Counted from the stretch's first letter, positions 17,162-24,896 are shown. The stretch is DNA of 45,544 bases from Gemmatimonadota bacterium (GCA_003220795.1 QHTK01000079.1:1-45544); one strand, 5' to 3'. A program made the numbers and translations. Notes: generated by a model from the sequence alone, not told the origin.

Positions 17162-17785
17162 ATGACGTTTCCCGCAACCTCGCGCCAGACCCGCACGTTC
17201 GACGATCGGGCGGATGCGCTGGCGCACTTCTTTCTGCGTGCCGGCGAGGCGCCGCGGCTCCTGGCTTACGACGACGCCACGGGCTGCCCGCTGGACCAGG
17301 CGCTCGCCGCCCTGGAGTGGACCGCGGCTGTCGGCATCCTCTCCGAGGACGACCTGATCCACGCGGCGCGGCTGGGCGCCGACGCCGCCGCCGCCCTCGT
17401 CGAGCGCAAGGACGGCGACCAGCGCGTCTACATCTACTTCGGCCCCCGCATGGACGCCCCGCCCGCCGACCCGTACGAGGGCACGCTGCTGTACGACGAG
17501 CCTGGGGTGCGCGCGTACATCTTTGCGCAACGCGTGCACGCGATCGCGCACTTCCTGCGTGCCACCCACGGCGTCGGCGCCCTCATCGCGATGCTGGGCC
17601 GCCGGGCGCCCGAGCTGCGCCACATCCGCCGCTGGCTGCAGGCGCTGTTCAGCGAGCCGCTCGGCGCCGCGCGCTCCACCCAGCTCCTTACCGGCTGGTT
17701 CGCGACCGGCGGCGCCGGGGTGTTGTTCCTCCCCGCTCAGCCCGGCGCGCCCTACAGCTACCACGAAGTCGGCATCGATATTTAA
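17162..17785 (+). CDS. Hypothetical soluble protein (207 aa)
   Basis: A 207-residue protein without signal peptide or membrane segments. It has an alternating helix/strand pattern (ADALAHFFLRAGEAPRLLAY; GDQRVYIYFGPRMDAPP) and a helical C-terminal half with GVGALIAMLGRRAPELRHIR. I do not recognise a family or catalytic motif. The start is well supported by the TATAAT hexamer ending seven bases before the ATG. It is followed by a 690-bp stretch without protein genes. Confidence 0.65.
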   Translation: MTFPATSRQTRTFDDRADALAHFFLRAGEAPRLLAYDDATGCPLDQALAALEWTAAVGILSEDDLIHAARLGADAAAALVERKDGDQRVYIYFGPRMDAPPADPYEGTLLYDEPGVRAYIFAQRVHAIAHFLRATHGVGALIAMLGRRAPELRHIRRWLQALFSEPLGAARSTQLLTGWFATGGAGVLFLPAQPGAPYSYHEVGIDI

Positions 17786-17878
17786 CCGGCCGAGCCATCG
17801 CGGGCTCCCTACGCGACAAAAATAAGCAGTCGCTCTGGGAGCCCCCGACGGCTCGGGCAGTGCCGGTACATGCGGACA

Positions 17879-17950
17879 TGTGGATCAACAACTCCACATT
17901 GTGTGGACGGCCGTGGCAAGGAGCGACGGGGGTAGGGGTTAGCGTCCACA
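17879..17950. repeat. Cluster of four TGTGGA/TCCACA motifs
   Basis: TGTGGA (17879-17884), TCCACA (17893-17898), TGTGGA (17902-17907) and TCCACA (17945-17950) alternate in orientation within 72 bp. The middle two form a perfect 15-bp palindrome. The first extends to TGTGGATCA, one mismatch from a DnaA box. The cluster lies upstream of the candidate RNA promoter and may be an operator. The remainder of 17786-17994 shows no gene. Confidence 0.6.
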
Positions 17951-17994
17951 TCGGATGCACACGCAGGTGAGCTAACCCGAAGAAACATCGGCAC

Positions 17995-18022
17995 TTGCGC
18001 GGTTTTCTGGGGCCCCTATATT
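17995..18022 (+). promoter_or_regulatory. Promoter of the candidate structured RNA
   Basis: TTGCGC (17995-18000), a 16-base spacer and TATATT (18017-18022). The -10 matches the consensus in five of six positions. Transcription would begin near 18029. Confidence 0.5.
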
Positions 18023-18028
18023 GATGCC

Positions 18029-18465
18029 ACGCGGCTTGGAGGGAAGGGTCGGGACCTGGTGTCTCAACTACGCCTTCAAGACGGGTCCGAGCGGAAATTC
18101 CGGGGAGGCCGCCGATGCAAACAAGGGCTCAGGCGGCCGGCGATCCGGGAGGAACCTCTCCGGCTCGGATAGCTGGGGCCAGTCGCGTGCCCCAGCCACG
18201 TCGACGCGGTGCCTCGACGTGCAGTGCGGAAGGTCGGTCCGCGACCCGATCTGACCCGCAGCACCCACATCGGTGAACCTTGCGGCCCGGCCAGGCTGCT
18301 TGGGGATGGAAGCCGGAGCTCCTGTTCGCCCTACCGAGCGACGAATCAGTCAACCGGCGGCGGCGGGATGAAGAACGGAGGGAGCAATCCCCCGGCTCCG
18401 GGTAACCGATGTGTAGGGGCCCCCGGGCGGCCTATCGTGCCGTCCCGGGGGCTTCTTGTTTTATT
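18029..18465 (+). ncRNA. Candidate structured non-coding RNA (about 440 nt)
   Basis: No convincing protein frame exists here, but the DNA is bounded by a promoter and a strong terminator and is full of possible local stems. Examples are GGCCGCC/GGCGGCC around 18107-18137, CCGGGAGG/CCTCTCCGG, GCTGGGGC/GCCCCAGC around 18172-18197, GTCGA/TCGAC, GGTCG/CGACC and GGGA/TCCC. The size resembles RNase P RNA or tmRNA, but I do not find the RNase P core GAGGAAAGUCC, its ACAGAA 3' motif, a tmRNA tag frame or tRNA-like ends. It could be an independent RNA, or a leader of the deacetylase gene just downstream. Confidence 0.5.
18419..18462 (+). terminator. Rho-independent terminator
   Basis: GCCCCCGGG (18419-18427) pairs with CCCGGGGGC (18444-18452), followed by TTCTTGTTTT. 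It ends 11 bases before the deacetylase ATG. Confidence 0.85.
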
Positions 18466-18467
18466 AT
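18462..18467 (+). promoter_or_regulatory. -10 hexamer TATTAT, predicted leaderless promoter
   Basis: TATTAT is followed by CCTCCC and the ATG at 18474, the same six-base spacing as at 17150. The hexamer abuts the terminator T-run, so the deacetylase may be transcribed independently of the upstream RNA. Confidence 0.5.
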
Positions 18468-18473
18468 CCTCCC

Positions 18474-19172
18474 ATGCTCCTCGCGCTCCCGCTCGCCGCC
18501 GCCGCGCTCGGCGCCTGGGCCTACGGCACTTACGAGCCCAACAGCCCCCTGTTCGGCCGGGCCATCGGTCGCGGGTCGCGGAGCGGGCGTGTCGCCTACC
18601 TGACGTTCGACGACGGTCCCAACGTCGGCGCCACCGAGCGGATTCTCGAGACCTTGGCCGCCCACCAGGTCCCGGCGGCGTTTTTCATGGTGGGCGAGCA
18701 CGTGCGACGCTTTCCCGCCGTCGCGCGCCGCGTCGCCGACCTGGGCCATGTGGTCGGCAATCACACATTGCGGCACCGCAAGCTGCATTTCTGCGGCCCC
18801 GGCCGCATCCGCGAGGAGCTCGAGCGCGCGCACGAGATCGTCGCGGGCGTGACGGGGCGCGCGCCGCGCGCGTTCCGCGCACCGCACGGGTATCGCAATC
18901 CGTTCGTCACGGTCACCACACGGCGGCTGGGTTACACGGTGTTCGGATGGACCTTCGGTGTATGGGACTCGGATGCCCGGGTGTCGGCCGATGAGATCCG
19001 CCGGCGCGTGCGTCGCAAGCTGCGCCCCGGCGCGATCGTGCTGCTCCATGACGGCGACGGTTACGACCCCGATGGTGATCGCCGGCGCACGGCGGCGGCT
19101 CTGCCGGGGATCATCGCCGACGCACGCTCGGCGGGATTTGTCTTCCGCTCGCTCGCCGAGCTCGTGTCGTGA
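18474..19172 (+). CDS. Polysaccharide deacetylase (NodB domain)
   Basis: A 232-residue carbohydrate esterase family 4 type enzyme, which removes N-acetyl groups from cell-wall or exopolysaccharide sugars using a metal. An N-terminal hydrophobic helix (about 1-17) anchors or exports it. The motifs are complete: TFDDGP (44-49) with the catalytic and metal Asp pair, HTLRH (97-101) metal His residues, RAPHGYR (135-141) and LLHDGD (190-195). The start has no ribosome site but sits seven bases after TATTAT. It overlaps the membrane protein at 19169 by four bases. Confidence 0.92.
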   Translation: MLLALPLAAAALGAWAYGTYEPNSPLFGRAIGRGSRSGRVAYLTFDDGPNVGATERILETLAAHQVPAAFFMVGEHVRRFPAVARRVADLGHVVGNHTLRHRKLHFCGPGRIREELERAHEIVAGVTGRAPRAFRAPHGYRNPFVTVTTRRLGYTVFGWTFGVWDSDARVSADEIRRRVRRKLRPGAIVLLHDGDGYDPDGDRRRTAAALPGIIADARSAGFVFRSLAELVS

Positions 19173-20113
19173 CCGCGCACCGGTGGCGCTGGCTCTGGTG
19201 GCCCATCGGGCTCGTCGGCGTCGCGCTGGCCCTCAAGTTCTTCGCCGGCTTTCCGTGGCGCGTGACGGTCACCGCCCTGTTAGCGGCGGATCCCTGGCTG
19301 CTGGCCGTCGCCCTGGTGGTCAATCTCTCCTCGCTCGCCGCGAAGGGCTGGGCGTGGCATCTGATTCTCAAGCCGGTGGCTCCCCACAGCTGGCGCGCGG
19401 CCCAGGAGGCCAACCTCGTCGGCTCCGCCGTCAACGATCTCTCCGTCGCGGTCGCGGGAGAAGTCGCTCGGGTACATGTGATTGCCCGTGAGGCGGGCGT
19501 GCCGGTCGGGGCGGCGGTCTCCTCGGTCGTGTGGACGCGGGTAGCCGAGGCGCTCGCGCTGGCCGTGTTCCTCGTGATGGCGCCGAGTGTGCTGCAGCTC
19601 GAGCCGTGGTTACGGGCGCTACAGGTCGGCGTCGGGCTCGCGCTGGGTGTCGTGCTGCTGCTCGCGTGGGCGCGGGGCTGGGCGTGGCTCATCGCGCAGC
19701 TCCCCGGCACCCTCGGCTCGCGGCTCGCCGTGCTCGCCAGCATGGGATCCGGGGGCCGGCTCTTCGTGCCGACGCTGCTCGGGATGTGGAACTGGGGCAC
19801 GCAGTGGGCGACGTATCACCTGGTGCTCGAGGCGACGCACGTGCCGGTCAGCGTCGCGGCCTCGTTCACCGCTCTGATCGCCGCCAACTTGAGCGGGCTG
19901 CTGCGGCCGACCCCGGCCAACGTCGGCGTCGTGCAGGCCGCGCTCGTCGTGGGACTCTTGCCGTTCGGCGTCGCGCCCGAGCAGGCCGTCGCCGCCGGGC
20001 TCGCGCTCCAGGGACTCCAGGTGCTGCCGGTGCTGCTGCTCGGCGCGATGGCGACGGGGTGGCGATTGCTGCGGGTGAAGCGCGAGGTGGAGCGGACCGC
20101 GGAGGCCGCTTAA
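19169..20113 (+). CDS. Flippase-like integral membrane protein (LPG synthase TM / UPF0104)
   Basis: A 314-residue polytopic protein with about eight membrane helices (WWPIGLVGVALALKFFAGF; AVALVVNLSSLAAKGWAWHL; VGLALGVVLLLAWARGWAWL; LLGAMATGWRLL). The SAVNDLSVAVAGEVARVHVI and LSGLLRPTPANVGVVQAAL segments are typical of the lysylphosphatidylglycerol-synthase transmembrane family, whose members act in lipid or glycolipid translocation. The GTG start overlaps the deacetylase stop (GTGA), implying coupling. Together they suggest an envelope lipid or polysaccharide modification unit. Confidence 0.82.
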   Translation: MTAHRWRWLWWPIGLVGVALALKFFAGFPWRVTVTALLAADPWLLAVALVVNLSSLAAKGWAWHLILKPVAPHSWRAAQEANLVGSAVNDLSVAVAGEVARVHVIAREAGVPVGAAVSSVVWTRVAEALALAVFLVMAPSVLQLEPWLRALQVGVGLALGVVLLLAWARGWAWLIAQLPGTLGSRLAVLASMGSGGRLFVPTLLGMWNWGTQWATYHLVLEATHVPVSVAASFTALIAANLSGLLRPTPANVGVVQAALVVGLLPFGVAPEQAVAAGLALQGLQVLPVLLLGAMATGWRLLRVKREVERTAEAA

Positions 20114-20212
20114 CAAAGGATACGACGTCGCGGAGCGGCGTCGCGCAAAGGCGTACCCGCCGCGGGAAAAATGATCCCGGCGGGGCGGTGCCGCGTCGTA
20201 CCTTCCCGATCC

Positions 20213-20482
20213 ATGACACCCACCTATCGGATGCCGAATCCGCAGCGCCTCTATGACGAGGCCACGGCAGCCGACCTCCGCAACGCGCTGTCCGCCGCGC
20301 GCTGCTCGGCCGAGCTGGCCGGGATGCAGACCGATGAGTTCGTCGTTCGGGAGCTCCTGCTCACCGTGATTCAGCAAATCGATCGAGCGACGGCGGCCGC
20401 GCGGCGTGCGGAACTCGTGGATCGTGCGGAGCGCCCGGCGGCGGAGCCCCCGGTCACGGGACGGCTCCTCCCTCCTTCTTGA
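20213..20482 (+). CDS. Small hypothetical helical protein (89 aa)
   Basis: An 89-residue protein. Its centre is helical (LRNALSAARCSAELAGMQTD; FVVRELLLTVIQQIDRAT), and its tail is rich in Arg, Ala and Pro. It has a single Cys and no signal peptide. TACCTT lies eight bases before the ATG, close to the leaderless spacing used elsewhere here, and no ribosome site is seen. The last 29 bases overlap the end of the convergent protease gene. The family is not recognised. Confidence 0.5.
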   Translation: MTPTYRMPNPQRLYDEATAADLRNALSAARCSAELAGMQTDEFVVRELLLTVIQQIDRATAAARRAELVDRAERPAAEPPVTGRLLPPS

Positions 20483-21467
20483 GCTGCGCGTACCCCATCC
20501 CTTTGAGAATCGCGATCCGCTTCGCCATCGGCGGGTGGGTCGCGAGCGCGTCGGCGAACACGCCCTCGTGGTCCGTCAGCCGCCGCCCCAGCGGATCCGC
20601 GATGCAGAGGTGCGCCGCGCCGCGCTTGATGTGCTCGGTCGGGGCCTCGGCCCCCTCGATCTTCTGCAGGGCGCTCGCCAGCGCGAGCGGGTTCCGGGTG
20701 AATTGCGCGCTCATCGCGTCCGCCAGGTACTCCCGCTTGCGGCTCACACCGAGCGCCAGCAGCTGGGCGATGATCGGCGCCAGGATCCACGAGACGATCC
20801 AGACGACGAGGAGGACGAGCAGGAGCGGGCCGGCCTTGCGCCCCTCGTCGCGCGACCCGCCGCCCGGCCGGAACACGCGGCTCGCGCCGTCGTGCATCAG
20901 CGCCACCGCCCCCACCAGCGCCGCCAGCGTAGTCATGAGACGCACGTCGAGGTTCTTCACGTGGCCGAGCTCGTGGGCGATCACGCCTTGCAGCTCGTCG
21001 CGCGTGCAGAGGTCGAGCAGCCCCCGGGTCACCGCGACGTGGGAGTGCAGCGGGTCCGTGCCCGTCGCGAAGGCATTCGGGTCGGGGTCGTCCACGATCC
21101 AGATGCGCGGCCGCGGGACGCCGGCCGCAATCGTCATCTCTTCCACGACGTTGACGAGCTGCCGCTCCTTCGCATCCGTTGGATCGGTCACCTCGCGTGC
21201 GCCCGTCGACCATAACACCTTGTCGGGCCCGGTCTTGTACGCGTACCACGCGAGCCCGAGCGCGACCAGCGAGAGTACGATCCCGAACCAGGGAAAATCG
21301 TGGTGGTACGCCTGGCGCGGCGCCCCCAGCGTGGAGAGGTGGAAGATGTAATCCCCGCCGAACCCGAGCCAGGCGAAGAAAGCGATGAAGCCAACCATCA
21401 GCCAGAAGGTGCGCCGGCGGTTGGCTTCCTGTTGCTGAAACAGGTTGAGGGTCGGCTCGTCGGTCAC
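20454..21467 (-). CDS. M48 family membrane zinc metalloprotease (HtpX-like)
   Basis: A 337-residue protease with two N-terminal membrane helices (about 20-40 and 60-78) and a C-terminal hydrophobic pair around 212-238. It has the zinc motif HELGH (165-169) and the third-ligand segment REYLADAMSA (Glu246). PNAFATGTD, which precedes the active site in HtpX proteins, is present. HtpX-type enzymes degrade misfolded membrane proteins facing the cytoplasm. The GTG start overlaps the lemA stop (GTGA). An adjacent LemA is a common partner of this family. Confidence 0.92.
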   Translation of the reverse strand: MTDEPTLNLFQQQEANRRRTFWLMVGFIAFFAWLGFGGDYIFHLSTLGAPRQAYHHDFPWFGIVLSLVALGLAWYAYKTGPDKVLWSTGAREVTDPTDAKERQLVNVVEEMTIAAGVPRPRIWIVDDPDPNAFATGTDPLHSHVAVTRGLLDLCTRDELQGVIAHELGHVKNLDVRLMTTLAALVGAVALMHDGASRVFRPGGGSRDEGRKAGPLLLVLLVVWIVSWILAPIIAQLLALGVSRKREYLADAMSAQFTRNPLALASALQKIEGAEAPTEHIKRGAAHLCIADPLGRRLTDHEGVFADALATHPPMAKRIAILKGMGYAQLKKEGGAVP

Positions 21468-22048
21468 GCCTTGGGCTTCATCGAGAGGTCGACCGTCGGC
21501 ACCGCGCGCTCCGTCCGGTCCTCGAGCTCCCACAGGTCGGCGGTCTGCGCCTTGGCCACCCCCGCCACGAGGTTCGTCGGGAACTGCTGCTGCTTGGTGT
21601 TGTACAGCGTCGCGGTGTCGTTGTAGAGCTGGCGCGCGAAGGCGATGCGGTTCTCGGTGGACGTGAGCTCCTCCTGGAGCTGCGAAATGTTCCCCGTCGC
21701 CTTGAGCTGGGGATACTGCTCGACCACCACCATCAGGCGCGACAGCGCGGTCGAAAGGGCGTTCTCCGCCTGACTGATCTGCTTGATCGCCTCCGGCCCG
21801 GCGGCGTTCACCTTCACCGCTTGGTTGCGCGCCTGGATGACCGCCTCGAGGGTCGACTTCTCGAAGTCCATCGCGCCTTTCACCGCATTCACGAGGTTGG
21901 GGATCAAATCGTGGCGCCGCTTCAGCTGGACGTCGATCTGTTTGAACGCATTGAGCGTCTGATTCTTGAGCGAGACGAGCCCGTTGTACGAGCCGATGAG
22001 CCAGCCGACGGCGACGACGAGGAGAGCGAGGAGGATGAGCGAGCCCAT
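21464..22048 (-). CDS. lemA: LemA family protein
   Basis: A 194-residue protein with an N-terminal membrane helix (MGSLILLALLVVAVGWLIG) and the characteristic LemA helical domain: NGLVSLKNQTLNAFKQIDVQ, LKRRHDLIPNLVNAVKG, SRLMVVVEQYPQLKATGN and ENRIAFARQLYNDTATLYN. LemA proteins are thought to form helical bundles outside the cytoplasm, often encoded beside M48 proteases or TPM-domain proteins. GGGAG lies eleven bases before the ATG. The gene is 28 bases after the MerR-like gene and overlaps the protease gene, so it belongs to the same block. Confidence 0.95.
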   Translation of the reverse strand: MGSLILLALLVVAVGWLIGSYNGLVSLKNQTLNAFKQIDVQLKRRHDLIPNLVNAVKGAMDFEKSTLEAVIQARNQAVKVNAAGPEAIKQISQAENALSTALSRLMVVVEQYPQLKATGNISQLQEELTSTENRIAFARQLYNDTATLYNTKQQQFPTNLVAGVAKAQTADLWELEDRTERAVPTVDLSMKPKA

Positions 22049-22076
22049 GATGAATTCACGCTCCCGGTTTAAGGGG

Positions 22077-22736
22077 TCACGAGTGAGGCATGAGTTTCGC
22101 AAGCGCCTGCCGCACCGCGTCGGCCACGTCCGCTTCGGCCGGACCGAGTCGGGCGAGCGGATGGGCCGCCTCCACGTGCAGCTCGATCCCGCGGCCGACG
22201 GGGATCCGACGCCATGAGCTCGGCACGTCCGGCTCCCGCTCGGCATCGCGCGCGATCCAGGCGGTGAGCGCCCGACCGGACTTACCGCGCGGCGCCGCGC
22301 CCTTGGTGCGCAGTGGCAGGCGGTCGGGCAGGGGCAGCGATGCCCCGAGCGTCTGCGCCGCCCGCCGCTCCAGCACATCGCCCGTCTGGTCCTGCATGTC
22401 CTTGGTGATCGTGGCGAGCGTCGCGCCTTCCATCTGACGGAGCTTGATCCAGAGAAGTTGCAGGAAGTGGCGATACGAATAGGTGGCGGCCGTTCCTCGC
22501 CCTTCGGGCGGGCTCACGAGGCCCTTCGTGACGTAGAAACGGATCGTCCGCTCGCTCGGTTGCGCCTTGGCCGCCGCGTTGATCGGCGTGATCGCCGACG
22601 CGTCGAGGATCGCGCCCACGAGCGACGCGAGGTCGCGCAGGTTCCACGGTGCGAGCGTGCGGTATTCTCGCAGGTTGTGCAGGGGGTCGTGGTGCGTCGG
22701 GCCCCCCCCGCCCCCTCCGGCTCCCCCTCCCGTCAC
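22077..22736 (-). CDS. MerR-like winged-helix regulator
   Basis: A 219-residue predicted regulator. Residues about 50-110 carry a MerR-type wing-helix signature (SERTIRFYVTKGLVSPPEGR, then ATYSYRHFLQLLWIKLRQME). An unusual Gly-rich N-terminus (TGGGAGGGGGGP) precedes it, and the C-terminal domain has no Cys that would suggest metal sensing. The GTG at 22736 overlaps the stop of the response-regulator gene and has GGAGG ten bases upstream. It probably controls this block or a target sensed through its C-terminal domain. Confidence 0.75.
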   Translation of the reverse strand: MTGGGAGGGGGGPTHHDPLHNLREYRTLAPWNLRDLASLVGAILDASAITPINAAAKAQPSERTIRFYVTKGLVSPPEGRGTAATYSYRHFLQLLWIKLRQMEGATLATITKDMQDQTGDVLERRAAQTLGASLPLPDRLPLRTKGAAPRGKSGRALTAWIARDAEREPDVPSSWRRIPVGRGIELHVEAAHPLARLGPAEADVADAVRQALAKLMPHS

Positions 22737-23146
22737 GCCTGAGCTCCCTCCTGCCCGCGGCGTCGCTCCTGAAACTCGATCACGGCCGCGACCCAATCGG
22801 AGACTTCCTTGAGATCGAACGGCTTCCGGATCACGGGGCAGCGGTGGCGCTCGAGCCAGGTGCGCACGTCCTCCGCGTCCGCGTCGCCCGTCATGATGCC
22901 GATGGATCCCTCGAACGCCGGCCAGCGATGGATGATCGCGAGGTAGAGCGCCAGCCCTGACATCGTGGGGAGCTGGATATCGAGCAGCACGGCGTTCGCC
23001 TGCGCGGTCGCCAGCAGCTCGTAGGCCGTCTCAGCGCTCGCGGCGCTCACGACGCGGTACCCGGCGCGGCTGAGCGAGCGTTCCAGGACGCGCCGCAACG
23101 GCGCTTCGTCGTCCACGATCAAGACGGTATAGGGCGGATGGGTCAT
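22733..23146 (-). CDS. Single-domain response regulator
   Basis: A 137-residue receiver with VLIVDDE (acidic pocket 12-14), phosphoacceptor Asp56 in LLDIQLP, the switch Thr/Ser in IMTGDAD and Lys in IRKPFD. No output domain follows; the protein ends in a short basic tail. It is the first gene of a minus-strand block continuing with the MerR-like regulator, LemA and M48 protease. A cognate histidine kinase is not in the window. An 18-bp direct repeat lies directly upstream. Confidence 0.9.
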   Translation of the reverse strand: MTHPPYTVLIVDDEAPLRRVLERSLSRAGYRVVSAASAETAYELLATAQANAVLLDIQLPTMSGLALYLAIIHRWPAFEGSIGIMTGDADAEDVRTWLERHRCPVIRKPFDLKEVSDWVAAVIEFQERRRGQEGAQA

Positions 23147-23170
23147 GCGGCGGGCGGCACGGTCGAGGAA

Positions 23171-23209
23171 TGTCGCAAAACCGCCCTACGGTGCCGCAAA
23201 AACACCCTA
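23171..23209 (+). promoter_or_regulatory. Candidate operator: 18-bp direct repeat at 21-bp period
   Basis: TGTCGCAAAACCGCCCTA (23171-23188) and TGCCGCAAAAACACCCTA (23192-23209) match at 15 of 18 positions and lie two helical turns apart. They occupy the gap between the divergent response-regulator gene and the small lipopeptide gene, as expected for tandem binding of a dimeric regulator. Confidence 0.55.
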
Positions 23210-23284
23210 ATAAAGCGTGCCGGCCGCACCCAGCTTGGGACGTCGAGTGTGGTGCCCATCCCAACCCGGTTTTCGGAGGTTCTC

Positions 23285-23422
23285 ATGTCGCGTCGCATCC
23301 GCGCGCTCGTCGCGCTTTTCGCTGTCTCGTTCGTGCTCGCCGCCACGGCCTGTGCCGATACCACGGCCCCGCGCCCCGGCGGCACGCCCTGCGACACCCA
23401 GAACAGCAACACCTGTCACTAA
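23285..23422 (+). CDS. Tiny exported lipopeptide (45 aa)
   Basis: A 45-residue product with a basic start (MSRRIRALVALFAVSFVL) and a lipoprotein-like cleavage region AATAC. The mature part is only about 22 residues, rich in Thr, Asn and Pro and with two further Cys (GTPCDTQNSNTCH) that could pair. GGAGG lies five bases before the ATG, so translation is well supported. It faces away from the response-regulator block across the 21-bp-period repeat and could be one of its targets. Function unknown. Confidence 0.65.
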   Translation: MSRRIRALVALFAVSFVLAATACADTTAPRPGGTPCDTQNSNTCH

Positions 23423-23427
23423 CCCCG

Positions 23428-24693
23428 TCAGCCCGCGAGCTGCGCCAGCGAGGCTGACACCTCGCGCAGCTCCTGGGTGTCGAACACCGGCTCCGCGGCC
23501 GCGGTCGGCTCCCCGTGAAGGAGCGACTCGCAGTCGCGGAGTCCGTTTTTGATCCGCTCGATCCGGAACTCGAACTCATGCAGCCGAGCGGCGCTCGCGA
23601 TCTCCAACGCCTGCGCCATCAGCGCATCGGCCTTCTTGAACTGGCCGAAGCGTGCCTGCCCGATCCCCTGCTTCAAGTAGTAGTCGGCTCGGATATTCGG
23701 CGGCATATCGGCCAGTTGCGCCTCGCAGCGTTCGCGCCATCTGGCGAACCCCACGCGGTCGCGCCGAAACGAAGCGCAGTGCATCAGCTCGATGAGCGCG
23801 TTGCTGGTGCTCTCCTGGGTGCCGCCGCGGCGGACGACTTCCGACAGTGCGCGCTCCGCGCCGACGCTGTCGCCGACAGACAGCAACATGATCCCGATGT
23901 CGTTGAGGGCGCGCAGGCGGGACTCTTCGTCCTCATACAGCTCGAACCCGCGCCACACGTGCGGGATCGCATCCGCCGGCTGTCCCATGTGGACCAGGGC
24001 CACGCCGATGCCGTGCTCGGCGCGTGCTTCGGCGTCCCGTTGGCCCGCCGCGCGCGCGTCCGCGAGGATACTCTGCAGACACCGCTCCGCCTCGGACAGG
24101 TTACCGCGGCCGAGCAGCGTGTTCGCCCGCCCGATCCGACTGAGCAGCTCGGAGTAGCGGTCGCCCGCCACCGTCGCGAGCTCTCCCGCTTCCGTATATG
24201 CCACCTCGGCTTCGTCGAACCGGTTCAGTTTACGGTTCACGCGGGCCAGGCGCAGCCGCACGGCGACCGCATCGGGGGACGACAGTTGCACTCCTCCCAC
24301 CTGCACCAGCGTCCACAGCACATCCAGCGCCTCGTCGAGGCGCAGCGCGTCTTCGAGATAATGGCCGTACGCCAGCAACGCCGGCGCAATCATGCGCCGG
24401 TCGTTCAGCCGGTGGGCATCGGCAGCGCTCGCGGCGATGCCGTGCACGTGTGCGCCTTCGGTCGCGGCGGCGCGCAGCTCGCGGCAAAAGCGGTCCGTGG
24501 CGATCCATTGATAGTGGAAGGCATCGGAAGCGACAGGCTCCCGGTCGGCGGCGAGCAGGTCCACCAGCCGCAGCGCCAGGAAGGCCCCCTGGCCCAGCCG
24601 CGCTTCCAGCGAGGTCGCCGGCGATTGCGCCGTGACCCGTTGCAGGAAGATCGCGTGGGGAAGGGAATCGAACTTCAACCGCGAAACCGGCAT
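23428..24693 (-). CDS. TPR-repeat protein
   Basis: A 421-residue, almost entirely helical protein. Residues about 125-400 contain tandem TPR-like pairs (RLARVNRKLNRFDEAEVAYT; IGRANTLLGRGNLSEAERCL; GIGVALVHMGQPADAIPHV; DIGIMLLSVGDSVGAERAL), as in scaffold domains of transcriptional regulators. There is no signal peptide or DNA-binding domain. The ATG at 24693 was chosen; upstream codons in the frame run through a GC-rich leader. TATGTT near 24786-24791 could be its -10. It may be a cytoplasmic protein-interaction module. Confidence 0.65.
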   Translation of the reverse strand: MPVSRLKFDSLPHAIFLQRVTAQSPATSLEARLGQGAFLALRLVDLLAADREPVASDAFHYQWIATDRFCRELRAAATEGAHVHGIAASAADAHRLNDRRMIAPALLAYGHYLEDALRLDEALDVLWTLVQVGGVQLSSPDAVAVRLRLARVNRKLNRFDEAEVAYTEAGELATVAGDRYSELLSRIGRANTLLGRGNLSEAERCLQSILADARAAGQRDAEARAEHGIGVALVHMGQPADAIPHVWRGFELYEDEESRLRALNDIGIMLLSVGDSVGAERALSEVVRRGGTQESTSNALIELMHCASFRRDRVGFARWRERCEAQLADMPPNIRADYYLKQGIGQARFGQFKKADALMAQALEIASAARLHEFEFRIERIKNGLRDCESLLHGEPTAAAEPVFDTQELREVSASLAQLAG

Positions 24694-24896
24694 TTTCCCG
24701 GTGCACTCCGGTGTTGGGGCCTGTGATGTACGCCACCCCTTCTCTGGGCAGGCGCCGTGCCTGGGTGCAAGTCCAACGGGCCCACAACATAGCTCTTTCC
24801 GCGCAGGTGCGTTAGGCCGCAATTCCCGCGTTTTCTGGCTTTTCGCTGCATGGTTCGGATGCCGCGATTACGGTCTCGTCGCCGCTAATTGGGAGT

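Noticed and set aside
17879..17950. Chromosome replication origin
   Set aside because: Only one near-match to a DnaA box, no AT-rich unwinding region and no dnaA, dnaN or parAB genes in the window.
18021..18254. 77-residue plus-strand frame within the candidate RNA
   Set aside because: Random-like composition, no ribosome site and start codon only a few bases after the -10. The structured-RNA explanation fits better.
18029..18465. Identification of the RNA as RNase P RNA or tmRNA
   Set aside because: Size, promoter and terminator fit, but the RNase P core GAGGAAAGUCC and 3' ACAGAA motif, and the tmRNA tag frame with tRNA-like ends, were not found by eye. A covariance-model search is still needed.
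24694..24896. Riboswitch in the gap before the pseudopilin and TPR genes
   Set aside because: Some self-complementary words exist, but none matches a riboswitch class I know and no terminator or sequestered ribosome site is visible.
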